From assembly GCA_049585815.1 (NCBI GenBank), contig JBAVAR010000159.1, positions 1 through 55,192 on the forward strand: a DNA stretch of 55,192 nt. The letters run 5' to 3'. Positions 26,381-35,561 of this stretch are shown one piece after another. Each line of letters opens with the position of its first letter. The first letter of the stretch is position 1. The position numbers and the translations under genes are program-made. The stretch is from DATLSM01 sp049585815. GTDB lineage: Bacteria > Actinomycetota > Thermoleophilia > Solirubrobacterales > 70-9. The notes below the pieces were generated by a model that searched no databases, had not been told where the DNA came from, and saw nothing but the letters and a program-made list of their open reading frames with translations.

Positions 26381-28792
26381 CTATCCTCCCGGGGTGTCGA
26401 GCGGCCCTGCGGGGGCCTCCAGACGTTCGATTTGCGGCAGGCGCCAGAGCAGGCTGGCGATGGTGAGGCCGATCGCGGCGGAGAGCAGGGCGAGGAACCA
26501 CTGAGTGGCGCTGAGCAGGGTCATCTGGAAGAAATCGCGAATCGGGGCGGCGGCGAGGCCGAGGGCAAAGAGAGCTCCGAGCCCGGCGACGAGGGCGAGC
26601 ATGTAGCTCTGGATCGCGATGTGCTCGCGCCCGGGGCCGCGCTCCAAGAGCAAGACGAAGCTGAGGCCGAGCACGATGAGCGTCGTCGTCGCGGCGGTGC
26701 GGCCGGCTTCCAGCGTCCCGCCGAAGACGGTATCGACGAGAAAGAAGGAGAGGATCGAGCCGAATGCCGTCGCCAGTCCGGCGGGAACCGCAAAGGCGGC
26801 CAGGGCGCGGATCAACCGTCCTCTGTAAAGCGGCCCGTCTGAGGGGGCGAGGGCGAGGACAAAGGAGGGGATCCCGATCGTGAACAGGCCCGCCAGGGTG
26901 AGGTGGCGCGGCAAGAAGGGGAAGGCGAACCCCGGCACCGCGACGAAGAGGATCAGCGCCGCCGCGTAGACGGTCTTGGTCAGGTAAAGGCGCCCGAGGC
27001 GGTGGATGTTGCGGGCGATCTGGCGACCCTCACCGACGGCTTCGGGCAATCGCGCGAACTCATCCTCGAGCAGGACGACATCGGCGACCCCCTTGGTCAC
27101 CTGGGCACCCGAGCCCATCGCCACCGCCATCCGCGCGCGCTTCAGCGCGGGCACGTCGTTGACGCCGTCACCGATCATCGCCGTGTAGTGCCCCGAGTCA
27201 GAGAGCGCCGCGACCAGGGCCTTCTTTTGTTCGGGGCGGATCCGGCAAAAGATGGTGTTGCGCTGAGCCGCCGCGGCGAGCCCCTCCGGGTCCTCGGGGA
27301 GCTCGGAGCCCTCGATCACCCCCGCCTCCCGCGGCACCCCGACCGCGTAGGCGACCGCGGTGACCGTCGCCCGGGCATCGCCGGAGATCAACTTCAGATC
27401 GACGCCCTGTTCGCGCATGTAGGCGATCGTCTGCGCTGCGTCAGGTCGAAGCGTCTCTTCCAACACGACAAGCGCAATCGCAACCAGCGGCGGCGGTGCC
27501 TCCGCGGAGGGGTCGCCCGGCAGGCCCTGCCTCGATTCGCCGAAGGCGACGACGCGCCTGCCGGCGCCCGTCTCCTGCTCCAACCTGCGGGCAAGGCTGC
27601 GCGGCAGGGCGATCGCCCCCGCCTCCTCGAGCACGTCGGGTGCACCGAGCACGTAGCTCTCTGACCCCAACCTGACCCCGCTCCACTTCCACTCCGAGGA
27701 GAAGGGCACCTCGGCGCCCACCTTCCCGGCTTTCCCCGGAAAGCGCTCGGCGATCGCCTCCAGGGTCCGGTTACGCTCGCCGGCGCTCGCCGCAAAGCGC
27801 CCCAGCGCCTGGTGGGCGGCCGCCTCCTCCACCCCCTCGGCGACCTCGACCCCGATCAGCCTCAGCTCGCCGTCGGTCAGCGTGCCGGTCTTGTCGATGC
27901 AGATCGTGTCGACCGCGGCGAGGCTCTCGGTGGCGCTCATCTGCTGGACGAGGGTGTTGCGTCGGGCAAGTCGCACGGCCGCAACGGCGAAGGTGACGCT
28001 CATCAGCAGCACCATGCCCTCCGGGATCAGCGTCACCAAACCCGCCGTCGCCGTCTGCGCCGCTTCTTCGAGGGCGACGTTTCGCACCTTGAGGGTGAAG
28101 AGGAGGATCGCTGCCAGCGGCACCATCACGTAGACGCAGGCGACGATCACCTGGTTTACCTCTTCCTGCAGCGGCGAGGGAGGGTGGCGAAAGGCGCGCG
28201 CCTCTCCGGCAAGGCGCCCCGCGTAGCTATCCTCGCGCACCGCCTCGGCAACGTAGGAGCCCGAGCCCGAGATGCAGAATGAGCCCGAGAGCACCTGCTC
28301 GCCCGGCTCCTTTCGCACCCCGTCCGCCTCGCCGCTGAGCATCGACTCATCGAGGGTCATGCCGCGGGCCTCGATCACCTCCCCGTCGGCGACGAGCTGA
28401 TCCCCCGGTTCGATGTGGACGACGTCGCCCGGCACCACCTCGGTTGCCCCCAGCTCGACCGTCTCGCCGTCGCGGAGGACCTTGGCGTGGGGGGCGACCA
28501 GCACGGCCAGCTCGTCCAGGGTCGCCTTTGCCTTCAACTCCTGGCGGATGCCGATGTAGGAATTGATCACCGCGATCAGCCCGAACAGCGAGTCCGCGTA
28601 CAGCCCAAGCGCCATGTCGGCGACGAAGAAGGCGCCGATGATCGCGTTGAAGAGGGTGAAGACGTTGCCGGCGACAATGCTTGAGACCGAGCGCGAGGAG
28701 GTCTCCGGCGGAGGGCCGAGGCGGCGCAGCCGCGCCGCCGCCTCGGCGCTTGAGAGGCCGCGCTCGACGGCTGGGACGCTCGTGCTCACCAC
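26381..28792 (-). CDS. P-type cation-transporting ATPase (CtpE-like)
   Basis: The protein is 803 residues. The phosphorylation motif D-K-T-G-T-L-T, the G-D-G-V-N-D-V-P-A-L-K hinge and the M4 I-P-E-G-M motif define a P-type ATPase without an N-terminal heavy-metal domain. The actuator loop reads S-G-E-A-D instead of T-G-E-S; the key Glu is kept. The I-P-E-G-M core and length resemble mycobacterial CtpE, a calcium-uptake pump, rather than the Cu or K groups; ion choice is inferred. It starts at one of two consecutive GTG codons and is divergent from the LLM gene by 25 bases. Confidence 0.88.
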   Translation of the reverse strand: MVSTSVPAVERGLSSAEAAARLRRLGPPPETSSRSVSSIVAGNVFTLFNAIIGAFFVADMALGLYADSLFGLIAVINSYIGIRQELKAKATLDELAVLVAPHAKVLRDGETVELGATEVVPGDVVHIEPGDQLVADGEVIEARGMTLDESMLSGEADGVRKEPGEQVLSGSFCISGSGSYVAEAVREDSYAGRLAGEARAFRHPPSPLQEEVNQVIVACVYVMVPLAAILLFTLKVRNVALEEAAQTATAGLVTLIPEGMVLLMSVTFAVAAVRLARRNTLVQQMSATESLAAVDTICIDKTGTLTDGELRLIGVEVAEGVEEAAAHQALGRFAASAGERNRTLEAIAERFPGKAGKVGAEVPFSSEWKWSGVRLGSESYVLGAPDVLEEAGAIALPRSLARRLEQETGAGRRVVAFGESRQGLPGDPSAEAPPPLVAIALVVLEETLRPDAAQTIAYMREQGVDLKLISGDARATVTAVAYAVGVPREAGVIEGSELPEDPEGLAAAAQRNTIFCRIRPEQKKALVAALSDSGHYTAMIGDGVNDVPALKRARMAVAMGSGAQVTKGVADVVLLEDEFARLPEAVGEGRQIARNIHRLGRLYLTKTVYAAALILFVAVPGFAFPFLPRHLTLAGLFTIGIPSFVLALAPSDGPLYRGRLIRALAAFAVPAGLATAFGSILSFFLVDTVFGGTLEAGRTAATTTLIVLGLSFVLLLERGPGREHIAIQSYMLALVAGLGALFALGLAAAPIRDFFQMTLLSATQWFLALLSAAIGLTIASLLWRLPQIERLEAPAGPLDTPGG

Positions 28793-28817
28793 GAGTATTC
28801 AATAGGGTGCGAGCCGG

Positions 28818-29879
28818 ATGTCTCTGAAGCTCGGACTCAACCTCGGCTACTGGGGGATCGGCCCCGCTGGGGAGGACGCCGTCGATGTCGTGCGGGCCGC
28901 GGAGGCCGGCGGCTTTGAGTCGGTCTGGGCGGCGGAGTCCTATGGCTCTGACGTTGTCAGCGTCCTCGCCTGGCTTGCCGCGCAGACGAGGTCGATCAAC
29001 CTCGGCGCAGCGATCATGCAGGTCCCGGCCCGCCCGCCCGCGGCGGCGGCGATGGCCGGCGCCACGATCGACAAGCTCTCAGGGGGACGCTTCCTCTTTG
29101 GCTTTGGGCCCTCGGGGCCGCAGGTCTCAGAGGGTTGGTACGGGGTTCCCTACGCAAAGCCCTGGGGGCGGACCCGCGAGTACATCGAAGTCGTGCGCGA
29201 GATCATTGCCCGCGAAGGTCCGCTCGAACACGATGGCGAGCACTACACGCTGCCGGTGCCCGGTGGGGAGGGCAAGCCGCTGAAGCTCAACTTCCACCCC
29301 CTGCGCAACCGGATCCCCGTCTTCGTCGGGGCGATCGGGCGCAAATCGGTCGAGATGGCGGCCGAGATCTGCGATGGCTGGATCCCGATCTTCTTCAGCG
29401 TCGAGGCCTTCGAGCAGACCTGGGGCGAGCACCTGGAGGCCGGCTTCGCAAAGGGTGGACGCCAGCGCTCTGATCTTGAGGTATCTCCCTCGCTGCAGGT
29501 GGCGATCGACGGAGATCTCGAGGCGGCCAAGAGCGTCGTCAAGGCCGGGCTCGTCCTTTATTTCGGCGGCATGGGAAGCCGCAAAACAAATTTCTATGTC
29601 GACCTCGCCCACCGCTTCGGCTTCGGCGATGTCGCCGATGAGGTGCAGCGTCGGTTCCAGGAGGGCGACCGCGGTGGCGCCTTCGAGGCGATGCCCGATG
29701 AGATCGTCGAGGCGACCTCGCTGGTCGGCAGCGAGGCCGACGTCGCGGAGCGGATTGAGCGCTTTCGCGGCGCCGGCATAGACCGCCTGATCGTCTCTCC
29801 TGTGCACGTCGACCGCGGCGAGCAGCTTCATACGCTGGAGCGACTCGCATCGCTGGCGGGCGTCGATACGCCGGCCTAG
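28818..29879 (+). CDS. LLM-class flavin/F420-dependent oxidoreductase
   Basis: The protein is 353 residues with the luciferase-like TIM barrel: L-G-L-N-L-G-Y-W opening strand, E-A-G-G-F-E-S-V-W-A-A-E-S-Y, L-G-A-A-I-M-Q-V-P-A-R-P-P (bulge segment), D-K-L-S-G-G-R-F-L-F-G-F-G-P-S-G-P-Q-V and E-G-W-Y-G. In actinobacteria such proteins usually use coenzyme F420 to reduce or oxidise small molecules. The substrate is unknown. A second, diverged member lies at 36540-37472. Confidence 0.87.
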   Translation: MSLKLGLNLGYWGIGPAGEDAVDVVRAAEAGGFESVWAAESYGSDVVSVLAWLAAQTRSINLGAAIMQVPARPPAAAAMAGATIDKLSGGRFLFGFGPSGPQVSEGWYGVPYAKPWGRTREYIEVVREIIAREGPLEHDGEHYTLPVPGGEGKPLKLNFHPLRNRIPVFVGAIGRKSVEMAAEICDGWIPIFFSVEAFEQTWGEHLEAGFAKGGRQRSDLEVSPSLQVAIDGDLEAAKSVVKAGLVLYFGGMGSRKTNFYVDLAHRFGFGDVADEVQRRFQEGDRGGAFEAMPDEIVEATSLVGSEADVAERIERFRGAGIDRLIVSPVHVDRGEQLHTLERLASLAGVDTPA

Positions 29880-29915
29880 CGGGATCGCGTAGGCTCCCGC
29901 GCCGCAATTCCAATC

Positions 29916-31034
29916 ATGAAGATCGGAGTTCCGAAAGAGACCGCCGAGGGGGAGCGCCGGGTCGCGCTCGTCCCTGACGTTGTGCGCTCGCTGAAGAAGA
30001 ACGAGCACGTCGATGTCGTCCTCGAGGCCGGCGCCGGCGAGGCCGCCGGGCACCCCGACTCCCACTATGAGGAGGCCGGGGCGGAGGTCGGGCAGGCAGC
30101 CCCCGCCTGGGGCGCCGAGGTGGTTCTGCGCGTCGCCCCGCCCTCCCTCGAGGAGATAGCGAGCCTGCACTCCAACCAACTCCTGATCGGCCACCTCAAC
30201 CCGTGGACCTCGACCGAGACCAACAGGGCGCTCGCCGCCGCCGGCGTCACCAGCTTCGCAATGGAGGCGATTCCGCGCACAACCCGCGCCCAGGCGATGG
30301 ATGCGCTCTCCTCCCAGGCCGCCGCCGCCGGCTATGCGGCGACGCTGCTCGCCGCCCGCGAGTCGGGTCGCTTCTTCGGGATGATGACCACCGCCGCCGG
30401 GACGGTGCCCCCGGCAAAGGTTCTGGTCCTCGGCGCCGGGGTCGCCGGCCTGCAGGCGCTCGCCACGGCAAGGCGTCTGGGCGCGATCGCCACCGGCTTT
30501 GATATCCGCCGCGCTGCCTGGGAGCAGATCGCCTCCCTGGGCGGGCGTCCGCTGGAACTGGACTTCATCCCCGACGCCGAGGGAGAGGGCGGCTACGCTC
30601 GGCCGCTGACCGAGGAGGAGAACCAGCAGGTCCGCGACGCGCTTGGCGAGAGCGCCGCCAAACAGGACGTGATCATCACCACCGCTGCGATTCCCGGCCG
30701 GCCGGCGCCGCTGCTGATCACGGCCGAGGCCGTGCGCGCCATGGCGCCCGGATCGGTGATCGTCGACGTCGCCGCGGAGACCGGCGGCAATTGCGAGCTG
30801 ACCAAGGCTGGTGAGACCGTGGTCGAAGACAACGTGCGGGTGATCGGTCCGCGCAACCTGCCGAGTGAGATGCCGGGGCCGGCCTCCCAGCTGTATGCGA
30901 AAAACCTGGAGAACCTGCTGGGCCTGCTGATCACAGAGGAGGGTGAGGTGACGGTCAGCTTCGACGACGACATCCTCGCCGCAGCCTGCATCACCGAGGG
31001 CGGCGAGGTCCGCAACGAGAGGGCGGCCAAGTGA
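29916..31034 (+). CDS. pntAA: NAD(P) transhydrogenase, alpha subunit part 1
   Basis: The protein is 372 residues, the soluble NAD(H)-binding dI component. K-I-G-V-P-K-E-T at the start, the R-T-T-R-A-Q-A-M-D segment (the RQD-loop region, normally R-x-x-R-A-Q) and the Rossmann G-A-G-V-A-G-L-Q-A are typical. With the next two genes it forms the proton-translocating transhydrogenase that makes NADPH from NADH using the proton gradient. Stop and next start overlap by four bases. Confidence 0.95.
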   Translation: MKIGVPKETAEGERRVALVPDVVRSLKKNEHVDVVLEAGAGEAAGHPDSHYEEAGAEVGQAAPAWGAEVVLRVAPPSLEEIASLHSNQLLIGHLNPWTSTETNRALAAAGVTSFAMEAIPRTTRAQAMDALSSQAAAAGYAATLLAARESGRFFGMMTTAAGTVPPAKVLVLGAGVAGLQALATARRLGAIATGFDIRRAAWEQIASLGGRPLELDFIPDAEGEGGYARPLTEEENQQVRDALGESAAKQDVIITTAAIPGRPAPLLITAEAVRAMAPGSVIVDVAAETGGNCELTKAGETVVEDNVRVIGPRNLPSEMPGPASQLYAKNLENLLGLLITEEGEVTVSFDDDILAAACITEGGEVRNERAAK

Positions 31035-31336
31035 CGCTGATGACTGAGATCACGATCTTCGTGCTCGCCGCGTTTGTCGGTTTCGAGGTGATCTCGAAGG
31101 TGCCGACGACCCTGCACACACCGCTGATGTCGCAGACCAATGCGATCCACGGAATCGTGATGCTGGGGGGGCTGATCGTGGTCGGCTACGCCAATGATCC
31201 GCTCGAGTACGTGATCGGCACGATCGCGATCGCCTTCGGCACGATCAACATCGTCGGCGGCTTCCTGGTCACCGACCGGATGCTCGGCATGTTCTCCAAA
31301 AAGCCCAAACCCAAAGGCGACGAGGACAAGTCGTGA
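31031..31336 (+). CDS. pntAB: NAD(P) transhydrogenase, alpha subunit part 2 (membrane)
   Basis: The protein is 101 residues with three membrane helices. V-P-T-T-L-H-T-P-L-M-S-Q-T-N-A-I-H-G is the conserved first part of the dII membrane domain. A short Lys/Pro/Asp tail follows. GTG 31031 overlaps the pntAA stop; ATG 31040 is the other possible start. It overlaps pntB by four bases. Confidence 0.95.
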   Translation: MTLMTEITIFVLAAFVGFEVISKVPTTLHTPLMSQTNAIHGIVMLGGLIVVGYANDPLEYVIGTIAIAFGTINIVGGFLVTDRMLGMFSKKPKPKGDEDKS

Positions 31337-32748
31337 TCGCCGAGGCGGTTCTGAAGCCTGGCGGCAGCGCCGCCACGGCGCTCTACATCGTCGCCTTCTC
31401 GATGTTCATCATCGGGATCAAACGCGGCACCCACCCGACCACCGCGAAGCAGGGCAACATGATCGCCGCCGCGGGCATGTTCGTCGCCGTGGCGACGACG
31501 CTGCTGCTCAACGGGATCGGCAATTGGGGCCTGATCGCGCTCGGGATCGCGATCGGAGCCGCGATCGGCGTCATCGCCTCGATCCGGGTGCAGATGACCG
31601 CGATGCCGCAGATGGTCGCCCTCTACAACGGAGTCGGTGGCGGCGCGGTGGCCCTGATCGCCTGGTCAGAGATCCGCCACGGCATCTCGGTCGGGGGGGC
31701 GATCCCGCTTGAAACCCTGATCCCGACCCTGTTCGCCGCGGTGGTCGGCTCGGTCTCCTTCTGGGGCTCGAACATCGCCTTCGGCAAGTTGCAGGAAGTG
31801 ATCCCGACCCAGCCGCTGAAGATTCCGGGTCAGCAGGTGATAAACGCCCTCCTGCTGATCGGCATCCTCGCCGCCTGCGTGGACATCGCCACCAATAACA
31901 GCGATCCCTCGCAGGGGATCTTCATCGCGATCCTGGTCGCCGCGGCACTGCTCGGCAACCTTGTGGTGCTGCCGATCGGCGGCGCCGACATGCCGGTCGT
32001 GATCTCATTGCTGAACGCCTTCACCGGGCTCTCGGCGGCGGCGGCCGGCTTCGCTCTCGACAACGTCGCGCTGATCGTCGCCGGGACTCTGGTCGGCTCC
32101 TCGGGAACGATCCTGACGATGGAGATGGCGACCGCGATGAACCGCTCGGTCGGCAACGTACTCTTTGCCGGGTTCGGCAGCGCGCCGGCAACGGCGACCG
32201 GTACCACCGAGGAGCGCCCGGTCACCTCGATCAGCGCCCAGGATGCGGCGATCAAGCTCGCCTACGCCGATTCGGTGGTGATCGTGCCCGGCTACGGTCT
32301 CGCCGTTGCCCAGGCCCAGCACGCGGTGAAAGAGATGGCCAACGAGCTGGAGAAGCGGGGGGTCGAAGTCAACTACGCGATCCACCCGGTCGCCGGTCGG
32401 ATGCCGGGGCACATGAACGTGCTCCTGGCCGAGGCGGACGTCCCCTACGAGCAGTTGAAGGAGATGGATGAGATCAACCCCGAGATGCCGCGGACCAGCG
32501 TGGCCGTGGTGATCGGGGCCAACGACGTCACCAACCCCGCGGCGAAGAATGACCCCAACAGTCCGATTGCCGGGATGCCGATCATCGAGGTGAATGAAGC
32601 CCAGCAGGTGATCGTGATCAAGCGCTCGCTCAGCCCCGGCTTTGCCGGCATCGACAACGACCTCTTCTATGAACCCAACACCTCGATGCTGTTCGGCGAC
32701 GCCAAAAAAGCGGCATCAGACATCGCCGCCGAGATCGGGAAGCTTTAG
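31333..32748 (+). CDS. pntB: NAD(P) transhydrogenase, beta subunit
   Basis: The protein is 471 residues: about nine membrane helices with the dII motif A-L-Y-N-G-V-G-G-G-A-V-A-L, then the NADP(H)-binding dIII domain with P-G-Y-G-L-A-V-A-Q-A-Q, H-P-V-A-G-R-M-P-G-H-M-N-V and G-A-N-D-V-T-N-P-A-A. All parts of the enzyme are intact. The three genes overlap and are a clear operon. Confidence 0.96.
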   Translation: MIAEAVLKPGGSAATALYIVAFSMFIIGIKRGTHPTTAKQGNMIAAAGMFVAVATTLLLNGIGNWGLIALGIAIGAAIGVIASIRVQMTAMPQMVALYNGVGGGAVALIAWSEIRHGISVGGAIPLETLIPTLFAAVVGSVSFWGSNIAFGKLQEVIPTQPLKIPGQQVINALLLIGILAACVDIATNNSDPSQGIFIAILVAAALLGNLVVLPIGGADMPVVISLLNAFTGLSAAAAGFALDNVALIVAGTLVGSSGTILTMEMATAMNRSVGNVLFAGFGSAPATATGTTEERPVTSISAQDAAIKLAYADSVVIVPGYGLAVAQAQHAVKEMANELEKRGVEVNYAIHPVAGRMPGHMNVLLAEADVPYEQLKEMDEINPEMPRTSVAVVIGANDVTNPAAKNDPNSPIAGMPIIEVNEAQQVIVIKRSLSPGFAGIDNDLFYEPNTSMLFGDAKKAASDIAAEIGKL

Positions 32749-32775
32749 GGCTCGGGGCGGCTGGCTGGCCGCTCG

Positions 32776-33360
32776 CTAATGCGCTGCCTCCAGTTCTGCC
32801 TCCAGGCGCGCCGTCCAGTCCTCGGCGAAGCCGAGAAAGTCGGCAAGGAAGCGCGCCGATATCGCCAGGTAGTGGATTCCCCCGGACTCAAGTGCCTCGG
32901 CCCGGGGGAGGATCTCGGTTCTCAGTTCCTGCACCAGGTCATGATTTCGCTGCCGCAGCCTGCGGACCAGCTCGAGTTGGTCCTCGCCGTCAAGCGCATC
33001 GGCGAAGAAAAGTCGCAGCAGTCCAGGATCGCGCATCTGGGGACGGGTCGGAATCGGTGAGCGCAGCCAGTTGCGCAATGCCTCCTCTCCTCGCTCGGTG
33101 ATGGCGTAGGCAGATCGTGCCCGCTCGCCCCGGGGGTTGCTACGCCTGCTCAGGAGCTCGGCTTCCTCCAATCGCGCCAGCTCCGGATAGACCTGAGCCA
33201 GCGAGGTCGGCCAGAAGTTCTGGGTCGACTGATCGGCGACTTTCTTGATCGCATACCCGTAGCCGATCCCGAGGCGAACCATGCCGAGAACGAGGTAGGA
33301 GGTGGGGGTCAGCTTGATCACCGGCGGCGGGGAGCCTGGGACCGGTCCTGCGGAACTCAT
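32776..33360 (-). CDS. PadR-family transcriptional regulator
   Basis: The protein is 194 residues. The PadR winged helix is evident: Y-L-V-L-G-M-V, a Y-G-Y-A-I-K-K helix, W-P-T-S-L-A-Q-V-Y-P-E-L-A-R-L-E-E recognition helix, and R-S-A-Y-A-I-T-E-R-G-E-E-A-L wing. A C-terminal dimerisation helix bundle follows (subfamily with a Vir-like C-terminal domain). It is divergent from a secreted-protein gene, and a 31-base inverted repeat lies between them, so it probably represses itself and that gene. Confidence 0.9.
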   Translation of the reverse strand: MSSAGPVPGSPPPVIKLTPTSYLVLGMVRLGIGYGYAIKKVADQSTQNFWPTSLAQVYPELARLEEAELLSRRSNPRGERARSAYAITERGEEALRNWLRSPIPTRPQMRDPGLLRLFFADALDGEDQLELVRRLRQRNHDLVQELRTEILPRAEALESGGIHYLAISARFLADFLGFAEDWTARLEAELEAAH

Positions 33361-33391
33361 TGCGCCAGGATGAACTATCGGCTTCGATACA

Positions 33392-33422
33392 TCAAATCTG
33401 TCTCATTCATCGGCAGATTTGA
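33392..33422. promoter_or_regulatory. Inverted repeat, candidate PadR operator
   Basis: TCAAATCTG (33392-33400) and CAGATTTGA (33414-33422) are perfect 9-bp arms with a 13-base spacer. They lie in the 93-base gap between the divergent PadR gene and the secreted-protein gene. Centre-to-centre distance of the arms is 22 bases, two turns of the helix, as expected for a dimeric winged-helix regulator. Confidence 0.6.
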
Positions 33423-33453
33423 ACTTGGCCGAAAGAAAGAAGGGGTGCGGGAG

Positions 33454-34242
33454 ATGCGCAGGCACTTGAACTTGACATGGATGCTCGCTCTGGTTTTGGC
33501 AATCGCGGTCAGCCTCACCGCCGTCGCGGTGGCGGCGGCGGAAAAGCCGACCGTCGTACAGGCGGGCAATGTGATCCTCACCTTCAACAGCAGCATCTCG
33601 CCGAAGAAGCTGCCAAAGCAGCAGTTCGCGCCGATCGCCTTTCACGCCAGCGGCACGATCGCCACCACCGACGGCTCCCAGCCTCCCGCCCTGCGGGAAG
33701 TCGTCGTCGATGCCTACAAGGGTGCCGAGGTCGACGTCAGCGGTCAGCCGGTCTGCAGTGAGGGCAAGCTGCGGGCCGAGGACACAAAGCAGGCCGAAGC
33801 GGCCTGTCCAGGCGCGATCCTCGGCAGGGGAACGACCACGGTGCGGGTCGCCTTCCCCGAATCGACCCCGTTTGAGGCCACCGGCCCGCTGCTCTATTTC
33901 AACGGCGGCAGTCGGGGCGGAGTGACCACGCTCTACATCCAGGCCTATGTCGCCGTCCCGGCCCCGACCGCGATCGTCAGCACAGTGCGGATCACCAAGG
34001 AGGACAAGGGGCCCTACGGCCTGCACCTGGTCGGCTCAATTCCGCCGATCGCCGGCGGCAGTGGATCGGTGATCAGCTTCGCCTTCGGCTTCCCGCGCTC
34101 GGTCGGCTACGGCGCAAAGAATCACAGCTACCTGTTGGCCAGATGCGCGACCGGTCTCCTCTATGCCCGCGTGCAGACGATCTTCAGCGACGGAACCGAT
34201 GTGACGGGCAACGTCGTGCGAACCTGCAAGCAGGAGGGCTGA
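33454..34242 (+). CDS. Secreted protein, unknown function (paralogue of the first gene)
   Basis: The protein is 262 residues. It has a signal peptide (R-R-H-L-N at the n-region, hydrophobic core to about residue 26, A-V-A-A-A-E cleavage region) and a beta-rich body with two Cys in the middle (Q-P-V-C-S and E-A-A-C-P) and two at the end (A-R-C-A and V-R-T-C). The C-terminal 110 residues resemble the protein at the left edge of the window. I do not recognise the family. ATG 33454 directly precedes the signal peptide; the frame is open back to 33370. Confidence 0.7.
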   Translation: MRRHLNLTWMLALVLAIAVSLTAVAVAAAEKPTVVQAGNVILTFNSSISPKKLPKQQFAPIAFHASGTIATTDGSQPPALREVVVDAYKGAEVDVSGQPVCSEGKLRAEDTKQAEAACPGAILGRGTTTVRVAFPESTPFEATGPLLYFNGGSRGGVTTLYIQAYVAVPAPTAIVSTVRITKEDKGPYGLHLVGSIPPIAGGSGSVISFAFGFPRSVGYGAKNHSYLLARCATGLLYARVQTIFSDGTDVTGNVVRTCKQEG

Positions 34243-34418
34243 TGGCCCGCTTGCCGCACGGCCGTTGAGCCAGCCGCGCCCGAGCCCACCGGATTTCATT
34301 CACGGCAGCGGCGAGATCCACCCCTGATTTGTTGCCCCCCGAGAGGAGGCGGCATCCGGCGCGGCCTAAAGCTGGGGCAGATTGAGCGGTTCTGTAGGGT
34401 TTTCGCATCGCCACCGAG

Positions 34419-35534
34419 GTGAGGGCAAGCTCCAAGGAAGCGATCGCGCAGCGTCTCGCTGAGGCGCGAGAGCGGACCCTCGAGCTGGTCGAGGCGCTCG
34501 ACGACGAGCAGCTAAACCGCGTCTACTCGCCGCTGCTCAGCCCGCTGGCCTGGGACCTTGGCCACATCGCCAACTTCGAGGAGCTTTGGCTGGTCCAGCG
34601 GATCGGTGGCCGTGAACCCCTGCACGGCGAGCTCGGTCGCTTCTATGACGCGATCGAGAATCCGCGCAGGAGCCGTGGCGAGCTGCCGATCCTGCGCGAC
34701 GCTGAGCTGCGCGCATATCTGGCTGACGTGCGCGGACGAACGCTTGCCGTGCTGGGCGAGGTGGAGCTCGATCGGGAGGCCGAGGACCCGCTGCTGCGCG
34801 GGGGTTTCGTCTATGAGATGTTGCTCGCCCATGAGCATCAGCACAACGAGACTATGCTCCAATTGCTGCAGATGGTTGACGGCTATCAGTCGGCGGCGAT
34901 CAACCCAGGACCGGCCGTCGTTTCGAATCCAGCTGGTTCGGAGATGCTCGCTGTTCCAGGTGGGGGCTATGAGATCGGCGCGCCGGGGCGGGGTTTCGCC
35001 TACGACAACGAGCGTCCTCGCCACACGGTCGAGCTCGCAGACTTTGAGATCGATCGATCTCCGGTCACAAACGGGGCCTACACCGAGTTCATCGAGGCAA
35101 CCGGTGCCGAGCCGCCGCTTTACTGGGGGGGCGACGGCGAGGGGGGCTGGCTGAACACCGCGATGGGCGGACGCGAACCGATCGATCCAGCGGGCCCCGT
35201 GGTCCACGTCTCCTGCGAGGAGGCGGAGGCTTTTGCCCGCTGGGCCGCCAAGCGATTGCCGACCGAGCAGGAGTGGGAGGCCGCCAGACCCGGCCTGGAG
35301 GGAGTCGGCCAGGTCTGGGAGTGGACCTCCTCGCACTTCCTTCCCTACCCGGGCTTTGAGGCGTTTCCCTACCGTGAGTATTCCGAGGTCTTCTTCGGCG
35401 ATACCTACAGGGTGCTGAGGGGGGCCTCGTGGGCCACCCATCCCAGCCTCATTCGTGCCAGCTTTCGCAACTGGGATCTGCCGCAGCGGCGCCAGATCTT
35501 CGCCGGCGTCCGCTGCGCCAGGGACGCGGGCTGA
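34419..35534 (+). CDS. egtB: Ergothioneine sulfoxide synthase EgtB
   Basis: The protein is 371 residues with a DinB-like N-terminal domain and a C-terminal FGE-sulfatase-like domain. Iron ligands of the family are present: H49 in D-L-G-H-I-A-N-F and the H138-x3-H142-x-E144 motif. EgtB joins a cysteine thiol donor to the imidazole of N-trimethylhistidine with oxygen. It is shorter than the mycobacterial enzyme (about 430). GTG 34419 is used; there is no strong ribosome site. egtD follows after 27 bases. Confidence 0.9.
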   Translation: MRASSKEAIAQRLAEARERTLELVEALDDEQLNRVYSPLLSPLAWDLGHIANFEELWLVQRIGGREPLHGELGRFYDAIENPRRSRGELPILRDAELRAYLADVRGRTLAVLGEVELDREAEDPLLRGGFVYEMLLAHEHQHNETMLQLLQMVDGYQSAAINPGPAVVSNPAGSEMLAVPGGGYEIGAPGRGFAYDNERPRHTVELADFEIDRSPVTNGAYTEFIEATGAEPPLYWGGDGEGGWLNTAMGGREPIDPAGPVVHVSCEEAEAFARWAAKRLPTEQEWEAARPGLEGVGQVWEWTSSHFLPYPGFEAFPYREYSEVFFGDTYRVLRGASWATHPSLIRASFRNWDLPQRRQIFAGVRCARDAG

Positions 35535-35561
35535 GCGAGCCAATATCGAGCCCGCGAGGAC

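Noticed and set aside
22890..28792. A defence island around the ATP-grasp and P-type ATPase genes
   Set aside because: No nuclease, reverse transcriptase, CBASS, toxin or helicase gene is present; the genes read as metabolism and transport.
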